Notes under the pieces: model-generated
Databases searched by the model: none
What the model was told of the DNA's origin: nothing
The model's input: the letters and a program-made list of their open reading frames with translations, nothing else
In this document: positions 39,180 to 46,528 of the stretch, piece by piece
Layout of the letters: the number at the start of each line of letters is the position of its first letter
How positions within the stretch are numbered: the first letter of the stretch is position 1
NCBI RefSeq assembly: GCF_024345575.1
Contig: NZ_JAGQBJ010000007.1
Coordinates: forward strand, 1 to 64,000
Direction of reading: 5' to 3'
DNA: 64,000 nt
Source: Cyanobium sp. Morenito 9A2
Lineage (GTDB): Bacteria > Cyanobacteriota > Cyanobacteriia > PCC-6307 > Cyanobiaceae
Program-made: the position numbers and the translations under genes

Positions 39180-39852
39180 GGAGCCGATGCCCGAGTTCGC
39201 AGACCCTAGCGATCCGGCGCTGGGCTTCCAGTGGCCGTTGTCACAGGCCTGGCCGTGCTTCGACAGGCCCCTGCGGCTCGGGGTGATGGCCTCTGGGGCG
39301 GGCAGTAACTTCGAGGCCCTGGTGCGGGCCTGCCGCCAGGGTCCCCTCGACGCGGAGCTGGCGTTGCTGGTGGTCAACAACCCCCACTGCGGCGCCCAGG
39401 TGCGCGCCAGGCGACTGGATGTGCCCTGGCAACTGCATGACCATCGCCAGCACGGCAGCCGTGCGGAGTTGGATGGGGCCCTGGTGAGGACCTTCGGCGA
39501 GGCGCGGGTGGATCTCGTGGTGATGGCTGGCTGGATGCGGATCGTCACCCCAGTGCTGATCGAGGCCTATCCCCAGCGCCTAGTGAACATCCATCCCTCC
39601 CTGCTGCCCAGCTTTCGCGGCCTGGATGCCGTCGGACAGGCCCTTGCCGCCGGTGTGACCCTGAGCGGCTGCAGCGCTCATCTGGTCACAGCTGAGGTGG
39701 ATGCGGGACCAATCCTGGTGCAGGCGGCGGTGCCCGTCCTCCCCGGAGACGACCGCAGGCGCCTGACGGAGCGCATCCAGGAGCAGGAGCACCGCATCCT
39801 GCCCCTGGCGGTGGCCCTCGCCGGCCTACGGCTTCAGCAGGAAGCCGCTTGA
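39178..39852 (+). CDS. purN: Phosphoribosylglycinamide formyltransferase
   Basis: The GAR transformylase of purine synthesis, ~224 residues. It transfers a formyl group from 10-formyltetrahydrofolate. Marks are LRLGVMASGAGSNFEAL, the loop VNIHPSLLPSFRGLDAV with catalytic Asn/His, and VTAEVDAGPILVQAAVPV with the catalytic Asp. Candidate starts are ATG 39178 and ATG 39187. A later TTG at about 39238 would give a tighter N terminus and avoid the overlap with the divergent gene. The convergent argC ends two bases after it. Confidence 0.92.
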   Translation: MEPMPEFADPSDPALGFQWPLSQAWPCFDRPLRLGVMASGAGSNFEALVRACRQGPLDAELALLVVNNPHCGAQVRARRLDVPWQLHDHRQHGSRAELDGALVRTFGEARVDLVVMAGWMRIVTPVLIEAYPQRLVNIHPSLLPSFRGLDAVGQALAAGVTLSGCSAHLVTAEVDAGPILVQAAVPVLPGDDRRRLTERIQEQEHRILPLAVALAGLRLQQEAA

Positions 39853-39854
39853 GC

Positions 39855-40961
39855 TCAGGGATAGAACGGCAGCAGCGGCAGGCCGGTGCCGGCGGGCAGA
39901 CCGGCCAGCAGGTTCAGGCACTGCACCCCCTGGCCAGCCTGGCCTTTGATCAGATTGTCGATCGCGCTCATCACGATCAACTGACCCGTGCGTGCGTCCA
40001 CCTGCACCGACAGCAGAGCGCGGTTGGTCTGACGCACCCACTTGGTGGAGGGGTAGGTGCCCACCGGCAGCACCTCCACGCTGGGGCTATGGCGGTAGGC
40101 CGCCTGCAGCAGCGTTGTGCAGTCGTCGGCGGTGAGCCCGGGATCCCGCAGCCGCCCGTAAACCGTGGCCAGCAGGCCCCGCACCATCGGCATCAGGTGG
40201 GGAGTGAACTGGAGCTGGATGGCCCGCCCCAGGGCCTGGCTGGCCGCTTGCTCGATCTCACTGGTGTGTCGGTGACCAACCACGGCGTAGGGCGCCACGG
40301 CCTCGGAGGCCTCGGCCAGGAGCAGGTTCTCCTTGGCGGCCCGACCGCCACCGGAGGTGCCGGTCTTGGCATCGATCACGATGCCCCGGGCCTCGATCAG
40401 CCCCTGCTGCAGAAAGGGCAGGAGCGCCAGCAGGCTGGCGGTGGGGAAGCAACCTGGCGACGCCACCAGCCGGGCCTGGGCGATGCGCTCCGCCTCCCAC
40501 TCCACCAGCCCGTAGACAGCCTCCTGACAGAGGTCATCATCGGATCGGGGGAACTGGCGCGCCTCACTGGCATAGACCTCGCGCCATTGGGCCAGGGAGC
40601 GATAGCGGTAATCAGCTGAGAGGTCCACCACCTTGACGCCCCGCTCCAGCAACTCGGGCACGAGGGTGGAGGCGAGGCCGTTGGGAAGGCTGAGCACCGC
40701 CAGGTCGGCTGCCGCGGCGATCGCCTCCGGGTCGGGCCGCTGGATCACCAGATCCTGGGGAAGGGGCAGGAAAGGCACCAGCTCGCTCCAGCGCTTGCCT
40801 GAACTCCGCTCACCCCCCAGGAACGTGACCGTCAGGGTGGGATGGTCCTGGAGCAGCCGCAGCGTCTGCAGACCGCCGTAGCCCGTCGCCCCGATCACGG
40901 CCACGGCGCGCACGGCGGCACCCGCCGGTGCGCTGGGCTCGATTGCCGATGGGCTGGCCAT
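39855..40961 (-). CDS. argC: N-acetyl-gamma-glutamyl-phosphate reductase
   Basis: A 368-residue NADPH enzyme of arginine synthesis. It has the Rossmann start VIGATGYGGLQTLRLL, the catalytic cysteine in SPGCFPTASLLALLP, and GRAAKENLLLAEASEAVAPY and GHRHTSEIEQA downstream. ATG 40961 is preferred to 41018, which would run across the ribBA control region. purN converges on its 3' end with only a 2-base gap. Confidence 0.95.
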   Translation of the reverse strand: MASPSAIEPSAPAGAAVRAVAVIGATGYGGLQTLRLLQDHPTLTVTFLGGERSSGKRWSELVPFLPLPQDLVIQRPDPEAIAAAADLAVLSLPNGLASTLVPELLERGVKVVDLSADYRYRSLAQWREVYASEARQFPRSDDDLCQEAVYGLVEWEAERIAQARLVASPGCFPTASLLALLPFLQQGLIEARGIVIDAKTGTSGGGRAAKENLLLAEASEAVAPYAVVGHRHTSEIEQAASQALGRAIQLQFTPHLMPMVRGLLATVYGRLRDPGLTADDCTTLLQAAYRHSPSVEVLPVGTYPSTKWVRQTNRALLSVQVDARTGQLIVMSAIDNLIKGQAGQGVQCLNLLAGLPAGTGLPLLPFYP

Positions 40962-40997
40962 GCCGGTGGGACAGGAACGCCAGATCGTACCGGGCTC

Positions 40998-41003
40998 TAT
41001 AAA
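40998..41003 (+). promoter_or_regulatory. Candidate -10 element (TATAAA) for ribBA
   Basis: The only TATAAA-like hexamer between the divergent argC and ribBA genes. A transcript starting ~7 bases downstream would have a ~30-base leader to the proposed CTG start of ribBA. No good -35 box is visible 17 bases upstream. The leader is far too short for an FMN riboswitch. Confidence 0.4.
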
Positions 41004-41038
41004 AGTGGATTGCCCCAAGGCCGCCGGCCTCCCCTGCC

Positions 41039-42757
41039 CTGAGCCAGCCTGACGCGATCCGCTTTGATTCCATCGCCGACGCCCTCGCCGCCATCCGCAA
41101 CGGCGACATGGTTGTCGTCGTCGATGACGAGAACCGCGAAAACGAGGGCGACCTGATCTGTGCCGCCCAGTTCGCGACGCCGGCCCAGATCAATTTCATG
41201 GCCACCGAAGCCCGCGGCCTCATCTGCCTGGCGATGGAGGGTGAGCGGCTCGACGCCCTCGATCTGCCGCTGATGGTGGATCGGAACACCGACAGCAACC
41301 AGACCGCCTTCACCGTCAGCGTCGATGCCGGCCCTGAGAACGGTGTGAGCACGGGCATCTCCGCCGATGATCGCGCCCGCACCATCCAGGTGGCGATCCA
41401 GCCCAGTTCCCGCCCCGCCGACCTGCGTCGGCCCGGCCACATCTTTCCCTTGCGCGCCCGGCAGGGCGGCGTGCTCAAACGCGCCGGTCACACCGAAGCC
41501 GCCGTCGATCTCGCCCGCCTCGCCGGGCTCTATCCCTCTGGTGTGATCTGCGAAATCCAGAACGCGGACGGCTCCATGGCGAGGCTGCCCCAGCTGGCGG
41601 ACTATGCCCGCCGCCATTGTCTGCGCCTGATCAGCATCGCGGACCTGATCCGCTACCGCCTCGACACCGAGCGCTTCGTCAAGCGCCTCGCCGAAGCCCG
41701 GCTGCCCAGTGCCTTCGGAACCTTCCGCGCCATCGGCTTTCGCAATGAGCTCGACGGCAGCGAGCACATCGCCATCGTGAAAGGCCATCCCGAAAATGCC
41801 CCTGGGGCGGTGCTCGTACGCGTGCATTCCGAGTGCCTCACCGGCGATGCCTTCGGCTCCCTGCGCTGCGATTGCCGGCCCCAGCTTGAGGCGGCCCTAC
41901 GCATGATCGAGGCGGCCGGTGAAGGCCTGGTGATCTACCTGCGTCAGGAAGGTCGCGGCATCGGCCTGATCAACAAGCTCCGCGCCTACAGCCTCCAGGA
42001 CGGCGGCCTCGACACGGTGGAGGCCAACGAGCGCCTGGGCTTTGGCGCTGACCTGCGGAACTACGGGGTTGGTGCCCAGATCCTCAGTGATCTGGGGGTG
42101 CAGCGACTGCGGCTGATCACCAACAACCCCCGCAAGATTGCCGGCCTCGGGGGTTATGGCCTCCAGGTGGAAGACCGCGTCCCCCTCGTGATGGAGGCCG
42201 GCGAATTCAACGCCCGATACCTGAAGACCAAGCAACTCAAGCTCGGGCATCTGCTCAAGGGCCCCCAGGGTCCCTCGGTGGTGCTGGCCTGGACAGGGAG
42301 CCCCCAGGGCACCCGGCCTGGGCCCAACCAAGCGCCGGTCTCCGTCGAGCAGCGCACCCAGCTATGGCAGGAGTTGCAGCAGTGGGCGGGTGGGCTTGAT
42401 CTGGAGCTGCAGCTGGAGGAGCATCCGCGCCTGCTGGCCCTATTGAACCAACCCGACCTGGCGGTGCTGCTGGGGCCGCTCACCCGTTCACCAGGGGCCG
42501 AGGAGGACCAGAGGGCACACAAAACCAACGCCGCCAGCCCAGAGCAGGAGCTGCCCTTGCAGCGGCTGGGTGAAGGACTGCAGGCCTTGGCCCGCTGGCC
42601 GGGTACGCGGGTCGTCAGCCTTCTGCTGGCTCCCGATGCCCAGCGCACAGCTCACCCCAGCGCCACCTTGGAGCCCGAGCAGCGGCCCCTGGTGGAACTC
42701 CTCCAGGCGCAACCGGGTCTGCGCCTGCAGCCCGGTGCCCTGTTGCGTTGGAGCTGA
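41039..42757 (+). CDS. ribBA: Bifunctional DHBP synthase / GTP cyclohydrolase II (riboflavin synthesis)
   Basis: A ~572-residue fusion catalysing both entry steps of riboflavin synthesis. The RibB part has [20 protein letters not shown] and [10 protein letters not shown]. The RibA part has [20 protein letters not shown] (zinc cysteines) and [12 protein letters not shown] ~160-residue C-terminal extension follows, as in other cyanobacterial RibBA. The first ATG (41108) would delete the conserved helix [15 protein letters not shown]. The frame is open upstream to a TAA at about 40998, and the only plausible start there is CTG 41039 ([11 protein letters not shown], normally MS...). I therefore extend to 41039 while noting that a non-AUG start is unproven. 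Confidence 0.93.
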   Translation: MSQPDAIRFDSIADALAAIRNGDMVVVVDDENRENEGDLICAAQFATPAQINFMATEARGLICLAMEGERLDALDLPLMVDRNTDSNQTAFTVSVDAGPENGVSTGISADDRARTIQVAIQPSSRPADLRRPGHIFPLRARQGGVLKRAGHTEAAVDLARLAGLYPSGVICEIQNADGSMARLPQLADYARRHCLRLISIADLIRYRLDTERFVKRLAEARLPSAFGTFRAIGFRNELDGSEHIAIVKGHPENAPGAVLVRVHSECLTGDAFGSLRCDCRPQLEAALRMIEAAGEGLVIYLRQEGRGIGLINKLRAYSLQDGGLDTVEANERLGFGADLRNYGVGAQILSDLGVQRLRLITNNPRKIAGLGGYGLQVEDRVPLVMEAGEFNARYLKTKQLKLGHLLKGPQGPSVVLAWTGSPQGTRPGPNQAPVSVEQRTQLWQELQQWAGGLDLELQLEEHPRLLALLNQPDLAVLLGPLTRSPGAEEDQRAHKTNAASPEQELPLQRLGEGLQALARWPGTRVVSLLLAPDAQRTAHPSATLEPEQRPLVELLQAQPGLRLQPGALLRWS

Positions 42758-42777
42758 ACGCAGAGCCCGCGTTCAGC
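42753..42777. terminator. Bidirectional terminator-like hairpin between ribBA and the cyclophilin gene
   Basis: GCTGAACGC (42753-42761) pairs perfectly with GCGTTCAGC (42769-42777) around a 7-base loop; the ribBA stop codon lies in the left arm. It sits in the 38-base gap of two convergent genes. There is no U-tract, so it may work as an RNA 3'-end stabiliser rather than a strong intrinsic terminator. Confidence 0.6.
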
Positions 42778-42795
42778 GATCAAGCAATCATCCGG

Positions 42796-43236
42796 TCATG
42801 CGCTGATCGTCACCTTGTTGATCTTGGTGCCCTTCTGAATCGCCAGCACCACCTCCACGTTGGCCACCTGGCCAAACACCGTGTGCACCCCATCGAGATG
42901 GGGCTGGGCGTCGTGGCAGAGGAAGAACTGACTGCCGCCGGTGTTCTTGCCGGCGTGGGCCATCGAGAGCGTGCCGGCCTGGTGCTTGCGGCTGTTGATC
43001 TCGCAGGGAATCGTGTAGCCCGGGCCGCCGGTGCCCGGCGCTCCCTTGGCCCCGGCGCGCGTGTTGGGGCAACCGCCCTGGGCCATGAACCCACCGATCA
43101 CCCGGTGAAACGCCAGACCGTCATAGAAGCCGTCTTGGGCCAGCTTGACGAAATTGGCCACGGTGCCAGGGGCATCGGCATCGAAGAGCTCAATCTCGAC
43201 GCTGCCGGCATCGGTGTCCATCAGGGCTTTGGTCAC
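42796..43236 (-). CDS. Peptidyl-prolyl cis-trans isomerase, cyclophilin type
   Basis: A ~146-residue single-domain cyclophilin that speeds proline isomerisation. Catalytic core residues are [15 protein letters not shown] (Arg, Phe, Met, Gln) and [22 protein letters not shown]. No signal peptide is present, so it should be cytosolic. Start GTG 43236 ([11 protein letters not shown]) fits related proteins; a TTG six bases upstream or the ATG at 43221 are alternatives. Confidence 0.9.
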   Translation of the reverse strand: MTKALMDTDAGSVEIELFDADAPGTVANFVKLAQDGFYDGLAFHRVIGGFMAQGGCPNTRAGAKGAPGTGGPGYTIPCEINSRKHQAGTLSMAHAGKNTGGSQFFLCHDAQPHLDGVHTVFGQVANVEVVLAIQKGTKINKVTISA

Positions 43237-43303
43237 GGGCAAGGGAAGGCAAAGGCGGACTGTATCCGTTCAGGTAGAACGGTCGCGCAGGAGCGCATCG
43301 GCC

Positions 43304-44224
43304 ATGAGCAGCACCACCGGCCTCGATCTCGCCAACGCCCGCCTCGGAGTGCTGGGCGGCAGTGGTCTCTATGCCATGGAGGGCCTTGAGAACATCCAAG
43401 AGCTGCAGGTGAAGACCCCCTTCGGCACGCCCTCCGATGCCCTGCGCCTGGGCCGCATCGGCGATCTGGAGGTGGTGTTCCTGGCCCGGCATGGCCGCCA
43501 CCACACCTACACCCCTTCGGAGGTGCCGTACCGGGCCAACATCTGGGCCCTTCGCTCCCTCGGCGTGCGCTGGATTCTCTCCTGCTCCGCCGTGGGCTCC
43601 CTGTTGGAGGAGGTGCGCCCCCTGGACATGGTGGTGCCCGACCAATTCATCGACCGCACCCACCAACGCCCGATCAGCTTCTTTGGGGAAGGCGCCGTGG
43701 CCCATGTGGGCTTCGCTGATCCCTTCTGCCCCGCCCTCAGTCGCCTGCTGGCCGATGTGGCCGACAGCCTGATGCCCGATGGGCGCCGTCTGCACCGGGG
43801 CGGCACCTACCTGTGCATGGAAGGCCCCGCCTTCTCCACCCGGGCCGAATCGCGCTTCTATCAAAGCCTCGACTGCGCGGTGATCGGCATGACCAACCAC
43901 ACCGAAGCGCGCCTGGCGCGGGAGGCGGAGATCGCCTACACCACCCTGGCCATGGCCACCGACTACGACTGCTGGCACGCCGACCACGACGCTGTGAGCG
44001 TGGAGATGGTGATCGGCAACCTGCAGGCCAACGCGGCCCTGGCCCAAACGATCATCAGGACGGCCGCTGATCGCATCGCTGCCCAACGCCCCCTCAGCAG
44101 CGCCCACAGCGCCCTCCGTCATGCACTGATGACCCCCAAGGAGCAGGTGCCCGCGGTCACCCGCGCCCGACTCGATCTGTTCACCGCTCCCTACTGGGGT
44201 CCCCCGGGGGCGGCGACGGCCTGA
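43304..44224 (+). CDS. mtnP: S-methyl-5'-thioadenosine phosphorylase
   Basis: A 306-residue purine-nucleoside-phosphorylase-family enzyme that splits methylthioadenosine into adenine and methylthioribose 1-phosphate in methionine salvage. Marks are LGVLGGSGLYAMEGLE, FLARHGRHHTYTPSEVPYRAN, CMEGPAFSTRAES and MTNHTEARLARE. GGAG at 43290-43293 lies at a good distance before ATG 43304. Its 3' end overlaps the convergent murQ by 44 bases. It could act on inosine instead if it were a PNP, but the EGPAFST/NHTEA motifs favour MtnP. Confidence 0.92.
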   Translation: MSSTTGLDLANARLGVLGGSGLYAMEGLENIQELQVKTPFGTPSDALRLGRIGDLEVVFLARHGRHHTYTPSEVPYRANIWALRSLGVRWILSCSAVGSLLEEVRPLDMVVPDQFIDRTHQRPISFFGEGAVAHVGFADPFCPALSRLLADVADSLMPDGRRLHRGGTYLCMEGPAFSTRAESRFYQSLDCAVIGMTNHTEARLAREAEIAYTTLAMATDYDCWHADHDAVSVEMVIGNLQANAALAQTIIRTAADRIAAQRPLSSAHSALRHALMTPKEQVPAVTRARLDLFTAPYWGPPGAATA

Positions 44225-45128
44225 GATGCAGGGCCTGGCGGAGGCGACCTCCCGCCTGCCTCAGCCGAGCGGCCGCCTCGGTCGCGGAAATGTCATGCTG
44301 GGCCATCAGCAGCGCCCGCTTCACCGAGCCGCCGGCCTCCTGCAGCATCCGCGACCCCAGGGCCCGCTCCACCCCAGCCAGGTCGCGGAGGATGCGCAAA
44401 GCGCGGTCTTCCAGCTTGCTGTTGGTGACGGCCACATCGACCATGCGGTTGCCGTGCACCTTGCCCAGCCGCACCATCACCCCGGTGGAGAGGATGTTGA
44501 GCGCCATCTTGGTGGCGGTGCCGGCCTTGAGCCGGGTGGAGCCGGTGAGCAATTCGGGGCCGGTGAGCAGCCGGATGTCGATCTCACAGGGCATCGGTGC
44601 CTGATCGGCGGGCACGCAGGCCAGGGCGATCGCCAGGGCGCCCAACTCCTGCGCAAGTTCCAGGGCGCCGAGAACGTAGGGGGTGGTGCCTCCAGCAGCG
44701 ATCCCCACCAGGGCATCGGCGGCCGAAAACCCCCGCTCGAGAAGATCGGCGCGGCCGGCCCCACGGAGATCTTCGAGGCCCTCGGAGCTGCGCAGCAACG
44801 CCGGCGCCCCCCCGGCCAGCACTCCCTGCACCAGCTCCGGCTCCGAGCAGAAGGTGGGCGGGCACTCGGCCGCATCCAGCACCCCCAGGCGCCCGGAGGT
44901 GCCAGCACCGATGTAGAACAAGCGCCCTCCCTGGCCCAGGCGGGCGCTGATCGCGTCCACCGCCTGGGCCAACTGGGCGGCGGCGGCGGCCACCGCCTGT
45001 TGGGGCTTGCGGTCTTCCTCGCAGAACAGTTCCACCAGGGCAAGGGTGTCCAGCTGATCGAGCTCAGCGCTGGCGGGGTTGGGTTGCTCCGTGAGCAAGG
45101 CGCCCCGATCGATCGCCGGGTCGCTCAC
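44181..45128 (-). CDS. murQ: N-acetylmuramic acid 6-phosphate etherase
   Basis: A 315-residue SIS-domain lyase that cleaves the lactyl ether of MurNAc 6-phosphate, a step of cell-wall recycling. The core motifs are FYIGAGTSGRLGVLDAAECP, VGIAAGGTTPYVLGAL, STRLKAGTATKMALNILST and VAVTNSKLEDRA. The start is GTG 45128, overlapping the stop of the upstream DUF3110 gene as GTGA. No MurNAc kinase (AnmK/MurK) gene is in the window. Confidence 0.93.
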   Translation of the reverse strand: MSDPAIDRGALLTEQPNPASAELDQLDTLALVELFCEEDRKPQQAVAAAAAQLAQAVDAISARLGQGGRLFYIGAGTSGRLGVLDAAECPPTFCSEPELVQGVLAGGAPALLRSSEGLEDLRGAGRADLLERGFSAADALVGIAAGGTTPYVLGALELAQELGALAIALACVPADQAPMPCEIDIRLLTGPELLTGSTRLKAGTATKMALNILSTGVMVRLGKVHGNRMVDVAVTNSKLEDRALRILRDLAGVERALGSRMLQEAGGSVKRALLMAQHDISATEAAARLRQAGGRLRQALHLRPSPPPGDPSRER

Positions 45129-45556
45129 AGCAGCCCCTCCAGCCGGCGGCGAAAGTTCTCCAGCTCGGGGTCACTGGAGGTCAAGGGTTCAACGGAAGCC
45201 GGGGATTCCGGTTCACCGTCAGCGCTGCGGCGATCGGCCTGCTCCTGCCAACTGGAAACGTCCATGTTGGCCTCCGGCGGCGCAATCAACAGCCGTTCTT
45301 CTGCCGACTGGGGCAGGAACCCACTGGGCACCACCCGAGCCTGGTAGCCCGATTCAACGCAGAACAGCTCCATCTCCTCCCGGTCGAGGGACTCCACTGT
45401 GGGGGTGGGGAAATCCTGGGCCTCCAGCAACCCTGCGTAACGCTCGGCGTCGTCGCGATCCTCGAACAGCAGCACCACCGTGGTGCCGTTCAGCTCGAGG
45501 GAGTGGATCCCCTCGTTTTCGCTTCCGGCATCAAAGAGGAGCACGTGGACCGGCAT
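45125..45556 (-). CDS. DUF3110 family protein
   Basis: A 143-residue protein beginning MPVHVLLFDAGSENEGIHSL, TVVLLFEDRDDAERYAGLLE: the DUF3110 domain of cyanobacteria (also found fused to other domains in plants). The C-terminal ~50 residues are polar and probably disordered, ending in LENFRRRLEGLL. Function is unknown. It is translationally coupled to murQ downstream (GTGA) and 31 bases downstream of the J-protein gene. Confidence 0.85.
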   Translation of the reverse strand: MPVHVLLFDAGSENEGIHSLELNGTTVVLLFEDRDDAERYAGLLEAQDFPTPTVESLDREEMELFCVESGYQARVVPSGFLPQSAEERLLIAPPEANMDVSSWQEQADRRSADGEPESPASVEPLTSSDPELENFRRRLEGLL

Positions 45557-45587
45557 CGAGCGGAGGGGAAGCGCACTTGCCAGTTTC

Positions 45588-46523
45588 TCACTCCTGTTCG
45601 AGGCCGAGCTGCTGCAGGCGGCGGTAGAGCGCTTCCTCGGCTTCGCTGAGCTGGTCGGGCACCACGATGCGGATTTCCACCAACTGGTCGCCCCGTTGCT
45701 GATCCAGCTCCAGCCCCCGACCACGCAGCCTCAGCAAACGGCCGCTGGAGGACCCGGCCGGCACCCGCAACTTCACCGGCCCCGCCAAGGTGGGGACCAC
45801 CACCGAGCAGCCCAGGGCGGCATCGGCGGGCAGCAGCTCCAGGGGGTAGCTCACCCGCAGGCCATCGACCCGCAGGCCCTCATCGGTGCGGACGCGCAGC
45901 TGCAGAAAGTGGTCGCCGCCGCCGGGGGTGACCCCCGCCAGGCGCAGGCGCCAGCCGTCCCCGGCCAGGGGTGGTGTCCAGACCTCCACAGTGGTGCCAT
46001 CGCTGAGCTCCAGCTCGATCCGCTCCCCAGCCAGGGCCTGCTCCGGGGTGAGCTCCACCAGGGTTTCCTGGTCAGACGCCGCGTGAACGGGCGGGGGCGA
46101 CGCCGAAGCAGCGGTCACCTCACCGGGGCCGCCAGGCGGCTCAGGGGCCCGCTGCTGCCAACCCCCTCTGGCCGGTTCTGGAGGCGCTTGAGCCTGCTCG
46201 GAAGGACGGCGGCGAGCGAACAGACTGTCCAGATAGGTGTCAAAGTCGGGAAATCCGGTGGCAAAGGGATCTGAGGCGTTGCCCATCGCCGGATCGCCCC
46301 CCGACTCCCAGGCCTGACGCCGCTTCGGGTCGGTGAGCACCGCGTAGGCCTCATTGACGAGCTTGAAGCGCTCCTCGGCCACCGGATCGTTGCCGTTGAG
46401 GTCCGGGTGCCAGCGGCGGGCCAGCTGGCGGAAGGCGCGCTTGAGGGCAGGACCATCGGCACCGGGCTCCAGGCCCAACACCGCCCAGTAGTCGGAGCCG
46501 GCGGTGGCGGCGGTGCGGGTCAC
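45588..46523 (-). CDS. J-protein (DnaJ/CbpA type, without zinc domain)
   Basis: A 311-residue Hsp40. The J domain occupies residues ~10-75 with the HPD motif in RRWHPDLNGND. A Gly/Pro/Ala-rich linker follows, then two beta-sandwich client-binding domains (LTPEQALAGERIELELSDG, VSYPLELLPADAALGCSV) and no CxxCxGxG zinc centre, i.e. a type II/CbpA-like protein. GTG 46523 begins five bases after the dnaK stop, so it is the cognate partner of that Hsp70. Confidence 0.93.
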   Translation of the reverse strand: MTRTAATAGSDYWAVLGLEPGADGPALKRAFRQLARRWHPDLNGNDPVAEERFKLVNEAYAVLTDPKRRQAWESGGDPAMGNASDPFATGFPDFDTYLDSLFARRRPSEQAQAPPEPARGGWQQRAPEPPGGPGEVTAASASPPPVHAASDQETLVELTPEQALAGERIELELSDGTTVEVWTPPLAGDGWRLRLAGVTPGGGDHFLQLRVRTDEGLRVDGLRVSYPLELLPADAALGCSVVVPTLAGPVKLRVPAGSSSGRLLRLRGRGLELDQQRGDQLVEIRIVVPDQLSEAEEALYRRLQQLGLEQE

Positions 46524-46528
46524 GCGGC

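Noticed and set aside
40962-41038. FMN riboswitch upstream of ribBA
   Set aside because: The gap is 77 bases and has none of the conserved helices; it is too short for the aptamer.
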